In this document: piece after piece, positions 44,843 through 53,400 of the stretch | Position numbering within the stretch: the stretch's first letter is position 1 | Layout of the letters: each line of letters begins with the position of its first letter | DNA from: Sphingobacterium deserti | GTDB lineage: Bacteria > Bacteroidota > Bacteroidia > Sphingobacteriales > Sphingobacteriaceae | Length of the DNA: 64,000 nucleotides | Reading direction: 5' to 3' | NCBI RefSeq assembly: GCF_000757725.1 | Contig: NZ_JJMU01000010.1 | Coordinates: forward strand, 1 to 64,000 | Notes under the pieces: generated by a model | Told to the model about the DNA's origin: nothing | The model's input: only the letters and a program-made list of their open reading frames with translations | The model's database searches: none | Program-made: the position numbers and the translations under genes

Positions 44843-46216
44843 TTATAGAGCCATCACTGCTTCCTTAAATTTATCACCACGCTCTTCGTAGTTTCTAAAC
44901 CAGTCGAAACTGGCACAAGCCGGAGACAACAACACCGTATCGCCTTTTTTCGATAAATGCGAAGCCATTTCAACAGCTTCCTGCATAGAAGAGCTGTTCA
45001 CGATAACATCGGCATCATCTTCAAATGATTCATGAATGCGCACCGTATCTTTACCGATGCATACAATAGCTTTCACTTTTGCTTTCACTAAATCGCGCAG
45101 CATTTCATAATCATTTCCCTTGTCTACACCGCCCATTATCAAAATGATGTCCGGCGAAAAACTCTCTAATGCATACCAAACCGAATTTACATTCGTCGCT
45201 TTCGAATCATTGATGTAGTTCACGCCGCCGATGCAGGCCACATGCTCTAAGCGATGCTCAATATTAACATACGAGCTCATGCTCTCCTTCATCGTCTGAT
45301 TGCGCAACTCCATAGCTTTACCGATCAAGCCGGAAGCCATATTGTTGTACACATTGTGTTTCCCTTGTAATGATAGCTCTTCAATATTCATTTCGAAAGT
45401 TTCTTTGTTAGGTATGTTAATTACAATATTTTTATTCTCATCTAAAAAAGCGCCTTGTACCAGCACTTGCTGTTGCGTAAAAGGTAGACGCATCGCTTTT
45501 GTTGTATATGCTGGCAGTGCCTTCATTGTTTCTTCATCATCCATACAATAGATGAAATAATCCTCTTCGCGCTGATTCTGTAAAATTCTGAACTTCGATG
45601 CTACATAGTTTTCCAACTGGTACTCGTAACGATCTAAATGATCAGGCGTGATATTCAAAATCACGGCTACGTCCGCCCGAAACCGATACATATCATCCAG
45701 CATAAAGCTTGATATTTCTAATACATAGAAGTCAAAGTCTGAACGCGCCACCTGCAGGGCAAAGCTCTTTCCAATATTTCCTGCTAAACCTACATTCACT
45801 CCAGCTTTCTGTAGCATGTAATACGTGAGCATGGTCGTGGTTGACTTCCCATTGGAACCCGTAATGCAATACAGCTTTGCATCTGTATATTGGGCAGCGA
45901 ACTCTATCTCCGAGATAACAGGTATTCCCGAGGCCTTCAACGCTTGCACCAATGGTGCTTTTTCGGGTATCCCTGGACTTTTCACGACGAGGTCTGCTTG
46001 TAGAATACGTGCTTCGCTGTGCTGTAGTTGCTCGAAATCAATCCCCTCAGCTATCAACGTTGATTTGTATTGTTCTGCAATGCCCCCCTTATCTGAGACA
46101 AAAACATCAAAGCCTTTATCTTTTGCCAAGATAGCTGCTCCAACGCCGCTCTCCCCGGCGCCTAGCACGGCTAGGAAGCCAGATTGTGGGTAATATGTCG
46201 CTTCGATGTTAGCCAT
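44843..46216 (-). CDS. murD: UDP-N-acetylmuramoylalanine--D-glutamate ligase
   Basis: Adds D-glutamate, the second stem-peptide step. The 457-residue Mur ligase has AVLGAGESGVGAAILAK at the N-terminus, the ATP loop CITGSNGKSTTTMLTYY, and NDSKATNVNSVWYALE with the conserved Lys region. Its start is one base from the mraY stop. Confidence 0.97.
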   Translation of the reverse strand: MANIEATYYPQSGFLAVLGAGESGVGAAILAKDKGFDVFVSDKGGIAEQYKSTLIAEGIDFEQLQHSEARILQADLVVKSPGIPEKAPLVQALKASGIPVISEIEFAAQYTDAKLYCITGSNGKSTTTMLTYYMLQKAGVNVGLAGNIGKSFALQVARSDFDFYVLEISSFMLDDMYRFRADVAVILNITPDHLDRYEYQLENYVASKFRILQNQREEDYFIYCMDDEETMKALPAYTTKAMRLPFTQQQVLVQGAFLDENKNIVINIPNKETFEMNIEELSLQGKHNVYNNMASGLIGKAMELRNQTMKESMSSYVNIEHRLEHVACIGGVNYINDSKATNVNSVWYALESFSPDIILIMGGVDKGNDYEMLRDLVKAKVKAIVCIGKDTVRIHESFEDDADVIVNSSSMQEAVEMASHLSKKGDTVLLSPACASFDWFRNYEERGDKFKEAVMAL

Positions 46217-46217
46217 G

Positions 46218-47462
46218 TTACCTCGTTTTTAATGTTACTATGGTGATAATTGCCAAAATGATCGATACGATAAAAAAGCGCATGACAATTTTAGATTCGT
46301 GGTATCCTTTTTTCTGATAATGATGGTGCAGTGGCGACATTAAAAAGATGCGTCGACCCTCGCCATATTTTTTCTTGGTGTATTTGAAATAGGAAACCTG
46401 CATGATGACAGACATATTTTCCAACAAGAAAACCCCACATAGTACAGGAATCAAAAGCTCTTTACGAATAAGGATGGCAAATGCTGCAATAATACCTCCG
46501 ATGGCTAGACTTCCCGTGTCGCCCATAAACACTTGCGCTGGAAATGCATTGTACCAAAGAAAACCTGTACACGCACCTACAAATGCCCCTGCGAAAATCA
46601 CAAGCTCACCCGACTCTGGGATGTACATGATGTTTAAGTAATCTGAAAAGATGACGTTACCAGACACGTAGGCGAGAATAGCCAAGGTAATGCCAATAAT
46701 CGCTGAGGTTCCCGTAGCCAAACCATCAATGCCATCGGTTATGTTCGCACCATTAGACACCGCGGTTACAATAAATACCACCACGACGAGGAACACAATG
46801 AATGTCACCAGATTGCCGTTTAATCCAAACACGCTTAACACACGCGCATAATCAAACTCATTATTTTTATAGAATGGAATATTGGTCTTGGTAGACTTTA
46901 CGTTTTCCGCGTAATAACGTTCTCCAGTCTGTGTATCTGTCATGATTTGTACCGCCTTGGTAGAGGTTGGATTCGTTACTTCCTGACGAGAAACAATATC
47001 CGGATGAAAATACATCACGATAGCGATAAGCGTTCCTAAACCAACTTGACCAATGACCTTGAACCGGCCTGCTAGCCCTTCTTTGTTCTTCTTAAATACC
47101 TTTATGTAGTCATCCAGGAAACCGATAGATCCCATCCAAATCGTGGTTACAATCATAATAACTATATAAATATTTTCAAGCTTAGCGAATAACAGGGTAG
47201 GAATTAGGATGCCCGCGATAATAATTAGCCCACCCATAGTCGGCGTACCCGCTTTTTGCTTTTCTCCTTCCAGCCCCAAATCGCGAACAGTTTCACCAAC
47301 CTGACGATTGTGCAGGGCGCGAATAAGGCGCCCGCCATACACGGTGGTGATGATCAACGAAACAATAACAGCCATGGCTGTACGGAACGATATATACTGG
47401 AACAAACCCGCTCCGGGAATGTGCACATGTTCTTGTAGCCAGGTAAATAAATAATATAACAT
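46218..47462 (-). CDS. mraY: Phospho-N-acetylmuramoyl-pentapeptide transferase
   Basis: Transfers phospho-MurNAc-pentapeptide to undecaprenyl phosphate, making lipid I. The 414-residue polytopic protein has the catalytic aspartate motifs [16 protein letters not shown] and [11 protein letters not shown], and [13 protein letters not shown]. It is longer than the E. coli enzyme (360) because of an extra periplasmic stretch (about 145-205: [10 protein letters not shown] to [11 protein letters not shown]), a feature of Bacteroidota MraY. Confidence 0.97.
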   Translation of the reverse strand: MLYYLFTWLQEHVHIPGAGLFQYISFRTAMAVIVSLIITTVYGGRLIRALHNRQVGETVRDLGLEGEKQKAGTPTMGGLIIIAGILIPTLLFAKLENIYIVIMIVTTIWMGSIGFLDDYIKVFKKNKEGLAGRFKVIGQVGLGTLIAIVMYFHPDIVSRQEVTNPTSTKAVQIMTDTQTGERYYAENVKSTKTNIPFYKNNEFDYARVLSVFGLNGNLVTFIVFLVVVVFIVTAVSNGANITDGIDGLATGTSAIIGITLAILAYVSGNVIFSDYLNIMYIPESGELVIFAGAFVGACTGFLWYNAFPAQVFMGDTGSLAIGGIIAAFAILIRKELLIPVLCGVFLLENMSVIMQVSYFKYTKKKYGEGRRIFLMSPLHHHYQKKGYHESKIVMRFFIVSIILAIITIVTLKTR

Positions 47463-47471
47463 TGCTCTCTA

Positions 47472-48926
47472 TTATTGCTCGTTAAACGTTTGTTCTAATA
47501 TTTCTTTATCATCAAAATGATGGCGCACACCATTTATTTCTTGGTATTTCTCATGTCCCTTTCCTGCAACAAGAACGATATCACCAGCCTGCGCTAAGTG
47601 GCATGCTGCACGTATCGCTTCTTGCCGCTCGGCGATCGTAAATACATTCTTTTTGTCTTTCGCATCTACCCCTGCTTCCATCTCCCGAATGATCTGCAGC
47701 GGATCTTCCGTACGCGGGTTATCAGATGTGATAATAACGCGATCGCTCATCCGTACCGCAACCGCCGCCATTTCTGGACGCTTGGTCTTATCCCGATCAC
47801 CTCCACAACCCAATACTGTAATGATCTGTTGATTGCCGGCGCGCAACTCGCGGATAGTGCTCAATACATTTTCCACCGCGTCCGGTGTATGCGCATAATC
47901 CACGATCCCTGTAATTTCATTTCGTGAGCGCACCACTTCAAAACGTCCCTCTGCACCTTGTATCTCGCTCATCGCCGTCAACACTTTTACCGTTTCCTGC
48001 TCAAGCAGAATCGCCGCACCATACACGGCGAGCAGATTGTATGCATTGAAGCCTCCTACCAATTTTACCCACACATCATGCCCATCAATAGTCAACAGCA
48101 TGCCGTCGAAATGACTTTCCACTACTTTCGCTTTGAAATCACACATACTTTTTAAACCATAAGTCTTCTTATGTGCGAAGGTATTTTGCAACATTACTGC
48201 ACCATTCCTGTCATCAGCGTTCGTTAAAGCGAAAGCATATCGATCCAAATCATCGAAGAATTTCTTTTTTGCTTTAATGTAATTGTCAAAGGTTCCGTGG
48301 AAATCGAGGTGATCATGACTGATATTTGTAAATATCCCGCCCGCAAAACGAAGACCTGCAATACGCTGCTGAACCACCGCGTGGGAACTCACCTCCATAA
48401 AACAATAATCACAACCATCGTCCACCATATCACGCAAAAGCGCATTCAATGCGATAGGGTCAGGCGTTGTATGCGTTGATGGAATAATGCGTTCGCCAAT
48501 TTTATTTTCCACCGTAGAAATTAAACCTACGTGGTATCCTAAGTTCTCAAAAAGATTAAAAAGCAAGGTTGCAATCGTAGTCTTCCCATTCGTACCTGTA
48601 ACACCGACTAATTTTAGCTCTTTGGACGGATCGCCATAGAAGTTAGTCGCCAACAGACCAAGCACGTAAGAGGTATCATCAACCAAAATGTAGGTAACTT
48701 CACTGCTTAGTTCATCTGGTAGCTCCTCCAACACGATAACGGACGCACCGTGCTCGGCAGCCGTTGCTACAAACAAATGCCCGTCCGTATGTACACCGCG
48801 AACAGCAACGAATAACGTGCTTTCTTCGACCCTCCTAGAGTCAAAACATATCGATAGCACATCAACATCAAGCGATCCTTCGAGCTGCTTTACGGGAATA
48901 GCATGTAACAATTCTTTCAGCTTCAT
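47472..48926 (-). CDS. murE: UDP-N-acetylmuramoyl-tripeptide synthetase, meso-diaminopimelate-adding
   Basis: Adds the third stem-peptide residue. The 484-residue Mur ligase has the ATP loop GVTGTNGKTTIATLLFNL and the amino acid specificity motif ITSDNPRTEDPL. DNPR is the motif of meso-diaminopimelate-adding enzymes, so the peptidoglycan is probably of that type. Nine and five bases separate it from mraY and ftsI. Confidence 0.96.
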   Translation of the reverse strand: MKLKELLHAIPVKQLEGSLDVDVLSICFDSRRVEESTLFVAVRGVHTDGHLFVATAAEHGASVIVLEELPDELSSEVTYILVDDTSYVLGLLATNFYGDPSKELKLVGVTGTNGKTTIATLLFNLFENLGYHVGLISTVENKIGERIIPSTHTTPDPIALNALLRDMVDDGCDYCFMEVSSHAVVQQRIAGLRFAGGIFTNISHDHLDFHGTFDNYIKAKKKFFDDLDRYAFALTNADDRNGAVMLQNTFAHKKTYGLKSMCDFKAKVVESHFDGMLLTIDGHDVWVKLVGGFNAYNLLAVYGAAILLEQETVKVLTAMSEIQGAEGRFEVVRSRNEITGIVDYAHTPDAVENVLSTIRELRAGNQQIITVLGCGGDRDKTKRPEMAAVAVRMSDRVIITSDNPRTEDPLQIIREMEAGVDAKDKKNVFTIAERQEAIRAACHLAQAGDIVLVAGKGHEKYQEINGVRHHFDDKEILEQTFNEQ

Positions 48927-48931
48927 AGTTA

Positions 48932-51052
48932 TTAATTCAGTGCCAATATAATTGGCGTACCTACCTTTAATTTTAACCCTGCAGTCAACGACTGCGTTAT
49001 CACCTTGCCCCTGCCCGATACTTTCGTTTTGAAACCCGCATTTTCCATAGTAAACACGGCATCAGAAAGCCCCATTCCCAATACATTGGGCACTATACCT
49101 TCTTTTATCTGAACCTCGACAAATGGCACACCCTTCGACGAGGTGTCCGTAGGTTGCGCAAGTGCTGTCCAGCTTGACGGATGAAAACCTAACGCTTCGT
49201 AAACCGTATTGGAAGCTTCTTTGGAACCTGCCAATGTTAATGGTGTTTTACCACCAGAAGTGTTAACTTTCCGAGAAGCAAACGTCCCGTGTAGCGTCAA
49301 GTCATTCGCGTAAACCATATCCGCCAATTCCTTAAATACAGGACCTGCAATGGCACCGCCATAATAGCCTTTACGCGGATTGCGGATGACCACAATCATG
49401 GAATATTTCGGATTATCTGCCGGAAAATATCCGGCAAAAGATGACTGATATCGTCTTGCTCCGTAGCCACGTGCACCATCATTCATTTGCGCTGTACCTG
49501 TTTTCCCAGCAGAACTGTAGAGGGGCGAACTTATTTTCTTACCCGTTCCCTCCGTCATCACTCCTTCCAACATCGCTTGTACTTTTTCTATCGCCGCCTT
49601 GGAAGCGATTTGCTTGCTAACTACGCGTGCTTGAAAGCGCTCTACTGTATTTCCAAGATGACGAATTTCTTTCACAAAAAGCGGGGCTACCATTTGCCCG
49701 TCATTGGCTACAGCATTGTAAAAAGCCAACATCTGCAAAGGTGTCAGCCGCAACTCATAACCGTAAGCCATCTGCACTAATGATAGTTTACTCCATGTAC
49801 GACTATCGGGGGTTTTAACCCAAGGCTTAACTTCTCCCGGAATCTGCAAGCCTAATGGCTGACCTAAACCGAAATGGTGTAATTTCGCTGTATAACGCGC
49901 AGGATGTTCGCCATAATGGGTGTTTACCAGCTTAGCAACCCCAACGTTCGAAGATTCTTCGAATGCTTCCTTCACCGTTAACACCGATTTTTTCGGCGCA
50001 TGTGAATCTTTGATCGTGTGGGATGGTACTTTATAACTACCATTGCCTATATCCACGCGTGTCGATGTATCTACCAAGCCATCATCTAATAAAGCAAGGT
50101 AGCTAGCCAATTTGAATGTAGAGCCAGGATCCGCACCCTGTGCAATTGCGTAATTATATTTTTCTCTAAAGACACCCTCACTATCCCGTGTAAAATTGGC
50201 GATAGCACGAACCTCACCGGTTTGCACTTCCATCAATATCACACAACCATTGTCTGCATCACTCGCAATAAGCTGCTTTTCCAACGCCCGCTGTGCCATA
50301 TCTTGCATATTTACATCCAGTGTAGAGATAATATCAGACCCGTCTACGGGCGCAACTTCCACCTGCCTGTTGACTGGCACCCACACACCGCCAGCAATGC
50401 GCTGCATAAGCTGCGAGCCACTTTTTCCGTCGATATACCGGCCATATGCACCTTCTAATCCGACTAGCACGGTATCACCTTTCGTATTTTTGTACCCTAT
50501 TGTTCTTGCTGCAAGATTGGTAAATGGCAAAATCCTTTTGTTCTCCCTCACCGTAACCAAACTTGTTGAGTAACGCTTTTTCCCCTCTTTGAAAGTATGA
50601 AACAACGGAAACGTCTTTACAACTTTCAAATCCTGATGAGAGACATTGCGCTTTAGCAAAACATAACGTGCTTTTTTTGCACGGGCATTCTTTAACATCG
50701 CCAAATATTGACGGGCAGACTTATCGGCAAAATGAGTAGCCAAACGTGTTGCTAAAGAATCTACCTTCGAATTAAACACATCATTCGCTTCCGCCGGGAT
50801 AGACATCGCATCAAAACGTAGCTCGTACTCAGGAACAGAGGTTGCTAATAAGTTCCCATCATTCGAATAAATATTTCCTCGAGCCGCTTCTATTGATCGC
50901 TCTCTAATTGTCAAGCTATCCGCCATTGCGCGCCAATCTCCACCGTCCACATACTGCAAATGCAATAGCTTCCCAAAAACCAATAACGCACCAAACACCA
51001 TCAGCCCGAACGCCAGGTATACCCGAATAAGTATCGATTTCCTAATATTCAT
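48932..51052 (-). CDS. ftsI: Penicillin-binding protein FtsI with C-terminal PASTA domain
   Basis: Septal transpeptidase (PBP3 class) of 706 residues. An N-terminal membrane helix (about 11-28, VYLAFGLMVFGALLVFG) is followed by the pedestal domain and the transpeptidase: SxxK in ADPGSTFKLASY, SxN in EESSNVGVAKL, and KTG in SAGKTGTAQMN. A PASTA domain (about 650-706, VPNVLGMGLSDAV to VGTPIILALN) ends the protein, which is unlike E. coli FtsI but seen in Bacteroidota and SpoVD-type enzymes. Confidence 0.96.
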   Translation of the reverse strand: MNIRKSILIRVYLAFGLMVFGALLVFGKLLHLQYVDGGDWRAMADSLTIRERSIEAARGNIYSNDGNLLATSVPEYELRFDAMSIPAEANDVFNSKVDSLATRLATHFADKSARQYLAMLKNARAKKARYVLLKRNVSHQDLKVVKTFPLFHTFKEGKKRYSTSLVTVRENKRILPFTNLAARTIGYKNTKGDTVLVGLEGAYGRYIDGKSGSQLMQRIAGGVWVPVNRQVEVAPVDGSDIISTLDVNMQDMAQRALEKQLIASDADNGCVILMEVQTGEVRAIANFTRDSEGVFREKYNYAIAQGADPGSTFKLASYLALLDDGLVDTSTRVDIGNGSYKVPSHTIKDSHAPKKSVLTVKEAFEESSNVGVAKLVNTHYGEHPARYTAKLHHFGLGQPLGLQIPGEVKPWVKTPDSRTWSKLSLVQMAYGYELRLTPLQMLAFYNAVANDGQMVAPLFVKEIRHLGNTVERFQARVVSKQIASKAAIEKVQAMLEGVMTEGTGKKISSPLYSSAGKTGTAQMNDGARGYGARRYQSSFAGYFPADNPKYSMIVVIRNPRKGYYGGAIAGPVFKELADMVYANDLTLHGTFASRKVNTSGGKTPLTLAGSKEASNTVYEALGFHPSSWTALAQPTDTSSKGVPFVEVQIKEGIVPNVLGMGLSDAVFTMENAGFKTKVSGRGKVITQSLTAGLKLKVGTPIILALN

Positions 51053-51074
51053 ATGACTACGTGTTAACGTGTTA

Positions 51075-51479
51075 TTACTGTTCTTTTACCACCTCTAATT
51101 TTATAGGCGGCTCTGTGCGCTCCCTTAAACCCAGGGTGTCTGCACGTTTTGCAATTTCGGTCTGCGTTGTTAACTTCATTAATTCCGCAGATAAGGACTT
51201 ATAATCCCAGCTCAGCTCTTTCACGTCACGTCCTAATCGGTCAATAGATCTCACCGTTCGTTCTGCCAAATGCCGATTGGATATATACACTAAACCCAGT
51301 AAGGCTATAAAAGCAGCGAATGGCAAGTTTTTAGCAACCAGATAACTGGAAAGCTTGTTTGTTGAAAAAATGGATCGAAGAAAATTTTGCGTTTCCTCTA
51401 CTTTTTTCTCAACGGATTCGTTCATTTTCTCCTGAACTTCCTCGCTTAATTCATTGTCTTTTATCGTGTTTCTCGACAT
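51075..51479 (-). CDS. ftsL: FtsL-like division protein
   Basis: A 134-residue bitopic protein in the ftsL position between rsmH and ftsI. A charged cytoplasmic N-terminus (MSRNTIKDNELSEEVQEK) is followed by one membrane helix (about 45-65, NLPFAAFIALLGLVYISNRH) and a coiled-coil outer segment (LGRDVKELSWDYKSLSAELMKL). The longer start at 51524 overlaps rsmH by over 40 bases; the ATG at 51479 is one base from the rsmH stop and is preferred. Sequence alone is weakly conserved, so position is the main support. Confidence 0.85.
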   Translation of the reverse strand: MSRNTIKDNELSEEVQEKMNESVEKKVEETQNFLRSIFSTNKLSSYLVAKNLPFAAFIALLGLVYISNRHLAERTVRSIDRLGRDVKELSWDYKSLSAELMKLTTQTEIAKRADTLGLRERTEPPIKLEVVKEQ

Positions 51480-51480
51480 A

Positions 51481-52404
51481 CTACCCTGAATTAAGATTCC
51501 GCTCTGCAACGCGCAGTTTCGCACTGCGCGACCTATTATTTATGGCCAACTCATCGGCGCTTGCCGTAATCGCTTTCCGGCTAACCGCCTTAAATGGCTT
51601 TATTTCATTTCCAAAAAAATCCTTTTCCACCTCACCACGAAACTTCCCCTTCTGCATAAAGTTTTTGACTAATCGATCCTCCAACGAATGGTAAGACATA
51701 ATCACCAAGCGTCCCGTCGGCTTCAGCACAGAAACTGTTTGCTCTAAAAATGACTGCAACGCTTCCAACTCTTGATTGACCTCTATCCGCAAAGCCTGAA
51801 AAACCTGCGCATGATACTTATGCTCTTTACCTTTCGGCACCAATCGCTTTATCACGTCTTTCAGGCCACCAACTGTGGCAATTTCCCCCGTCAAGCGAGC
51901 CGTTACAATTGTTTTAGCCAATGATCGGGCGTTTTGAATCTCACCGTACATCCCGAATATGCGATGTAAATCTTCTTCAGCGTATGTATTCAGCACACGC
52001 TTCGCATCTAAATCAGCAACCTGATCCATTCGCATATCAAGATCAGCTTCAAAGCGAATCGAAAAGCCCCGATCGGCAGAATCAAACTGATGCGACGAAA
52101 CGCCCAAATCACCTAAAATGCCATCAGCCTCCTTTAATCCTAAAAGGCGCAAATTATTTTTTAAGAACTTGAAATTCTGGTGAACCAACGTGAAACGAGG
52201 GTCATCTATTGCATTCTTAACAGCATCGGGATCTTGATCAAAAGCGATCAAACGACCATTCGGCCCCAAGTGTTTCAATATCTCACGGGAGTGCCCTCCG
52301 CCACCAAACGTAACATCGACATACACACCATCAGGCTGAATAGCCAACGCATCGATACATTCCTGCAACATCACTGGCACGTGGTAAACCGAAGGATTAG
52401 TCAT
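51481..52404 (-). CDS. rsmH: 16S rRNA (cytosine(1402)-N(4))-methyltransferase RsmH
   Basis: Methylates C1402 of 16S rRNA. The 307-residue protein (from MTNPSVYHVPVML) has the SAM-binding YVDVTFGGGGHSREIL, DGILGDLGVSSHQFD, and GRLVIMSYHSLEDRLVKNF. The chosen start matches the family N-terminus HVPVML and overlaps the mraZ stop by eight bases; a start at 52425 is possible. Confidence 0.95.
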   Translation of the reverse strand: MTNPSVYHVPVMLQECIDALAIQPDGVYVDVTFGGGGHSREILKHLGPNGRLIAFDQDPDAVKNAIDDPRFTLVHQNFKFLKNNLRLLGLKEADGILGDLGVSSHQFDSADRGFSIRFEADLDMRMDQVADLDAKRVLNTYAEEDLHRIFGMYGEIQNARSLAKTIVTARLTGEIATVGGLKDVIKRLVPKGKEHKYHAQVFQALRIEVNQELEALQSFLEQTVSVLKPTGRLVIMSYHSLEDRLVKNFMQKGKFRGEVEKDFFGNEIKPFKAVSRKAITASADELAINNRSRSAKLRVAERNLNSG

Positions 52405-52870
52405 CCAAACCTCCTTCCAAATCAAAACCGCCCATCACTTGTTCAGCCAAACCGGAGAAATCCTCCTCAGACAATGCACCCATTTGCTCTTCGTATTTCG
52501 CTTTAGACCACACTTCTATCTTTTCCAAGTTACAAGCCAAGACTAAATCAGCTCCCACCTCCGCATATTCCAACAAACTTTTGGGCAATAAAACCCGACC
52601 CGCCGAATCTAACGTCAACTCAGTCGCACCGCTCATAAACTTGCGGACAAACTCACGATTCTTCGTTTGAAACTGGTTTAAACGAGACAGTTGCTTCAAT
52701 ATTTTATTCCATTCTGTGCGGGTATAGATGACCAAATTTTTTTCGAAGCCACGATTCACAACAAGCCCCTCTCGCTCAACATCAGGCAGTTGCCTTTTGA
52801 GCGCGGCAGGCACCACCATTCTTCCTTTGGTGTCCAGCTTGCATTCGTATTCTCCAATTAAATAGTTCAT
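52397..52870 (-). CDS. mraZ: Transcriptional regulator MraZ
   Basis: DNA-binding regulator of the dcw operon, 157 residues. Two SpoVT-AbrB-like repeats: the first with YECKLDTKGRMVVPAALK and the second with SAGRVLLPKSLLEYAEVG. MraZ binds repeats of GTGG-type 10-bp boxes in front of its own gene, and matching repeats are present at 52911-52932. First gene of the dcw row. Confidence 0.96.
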   Translation of the reverse strand: MNYLIGEYECKLDTKGRMVVPAALKRQLPDVEREGLVVNRGFEKNLVIYTRTEWNKILKQLSRLNQFQTKNREFVRKFMSGATELTLDSAGRVLLPKSLLEYAEVGADLVLACNLEKIEVWSKAKYEEQMGALSEEDFSGLAEQVMGGFDLEGGLDD

Positions 52871-52910
52871 TGTCTATGACCCTAATCAAATTTTAAATGT
52901 AAAAGTATAC

Positions 52911-52932
52911 ACTTTCTCCCACTTTCCCCCAC
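52911..52932 (-). promoter_or_regulatory. MraZ operator (10-bp repeats) upstream of mraZ
   Basis: On the minus strand the sequence reads GTGGGGGAAA-GTGGGAGAAA-GTG, that is two full and one partial 10-bp repeats. These match the AAAGTGGGAG / TGGGA-N5 type boxes bound by MraZ. It lies about 40-60 bases upstream of the mraZ ATG, a position suited to self-control of the dcw operon. Confidence 0.8.
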
Positions 52933-52949
52933 TATACCACACAAAAAAG

Positions 52950-52958
52950 TTTTCCACA
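52950..52958 (+). promoter_or_regulatory. DnaA-box-like TTTTCCACA upstream of mraZ
   Basis: The same 9-mer found between ftsA and ftsZ lies about 20 bases beyond the MraZ boxes, so both ends of the dcw cluster carry it. Confidence 0.4.
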
Positions 52959-53152
52959 TAGAAAATCTAGGTATCCCAAATATTGAAAAGCAATAAATTT
53001 AAAACATCAAACGCTAGTTTTCAGTACCTTACACAACGGTAACTTTGGAAAATATTTTTCAATAAGTAGCGCTTTAGCGATAACACCCCTACCCACTCTC
53101 TAGCTGAATTATGGCGACCATCAATTAGAATTTGCTATAAAAATATTTGCTG

Positions 53153-53212
53153 GTGGGAGAAAGTGGAAGAAGAAACAATAAGCGGGCCCATTGTGGGAAA
53201 AAGTGGAGGTCT
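53153..53212 (+). promoter_or_regulatory. Two additional MraZ-like repeat pairs in opposite orientation
   Basis: GTGGGAGAAA-GTGGAAGAAG is at 53153-53172 and GTGGGAAAAA-GTGGAGGTCT at 53193-53212. Both are direct repeats of the MraZ box type, 40 bases apart, but on the plus strand. They may be distal operators of the dcw operon or control a plus-strand transcript leading to aspS. Confidence 0.5.
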
Positions 53213-53400
53213 GTCCGACAATCTGCAGTATATCACGGATAGCGTTCACGAATTGGGCGAAATGCTTTAGACGGACAAATGTTCGTTATTGTCGGCAAAA
53301 TCCAATATTTTTGCTAAAATCTGATGGAGCGTCACACGTTATAAAATAAAAGGTATGTCGAATCATCAACTTCAATTAATATTAAAATTATCAGTAAGTA

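Larger units (their letters stand above)
52871..53400. other. Regulatory intergenic region between divergent mraZ and aspS
   Basis: 530 bases with no gene. It contains the MraZ operator next to mraZ, a DnaA-box-like 9-mer at 52950-52958, two further MraZ-like repeat pairs in the opposite orientation (53153-53172 and 53193-53212), and an 8-bp inverted repeat CCGACAAT/ATTGTCGG at 53215-53222 and 53288-53295. No clean TAnnTTTG promoter was found for either gene. Confidence 0.6.
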
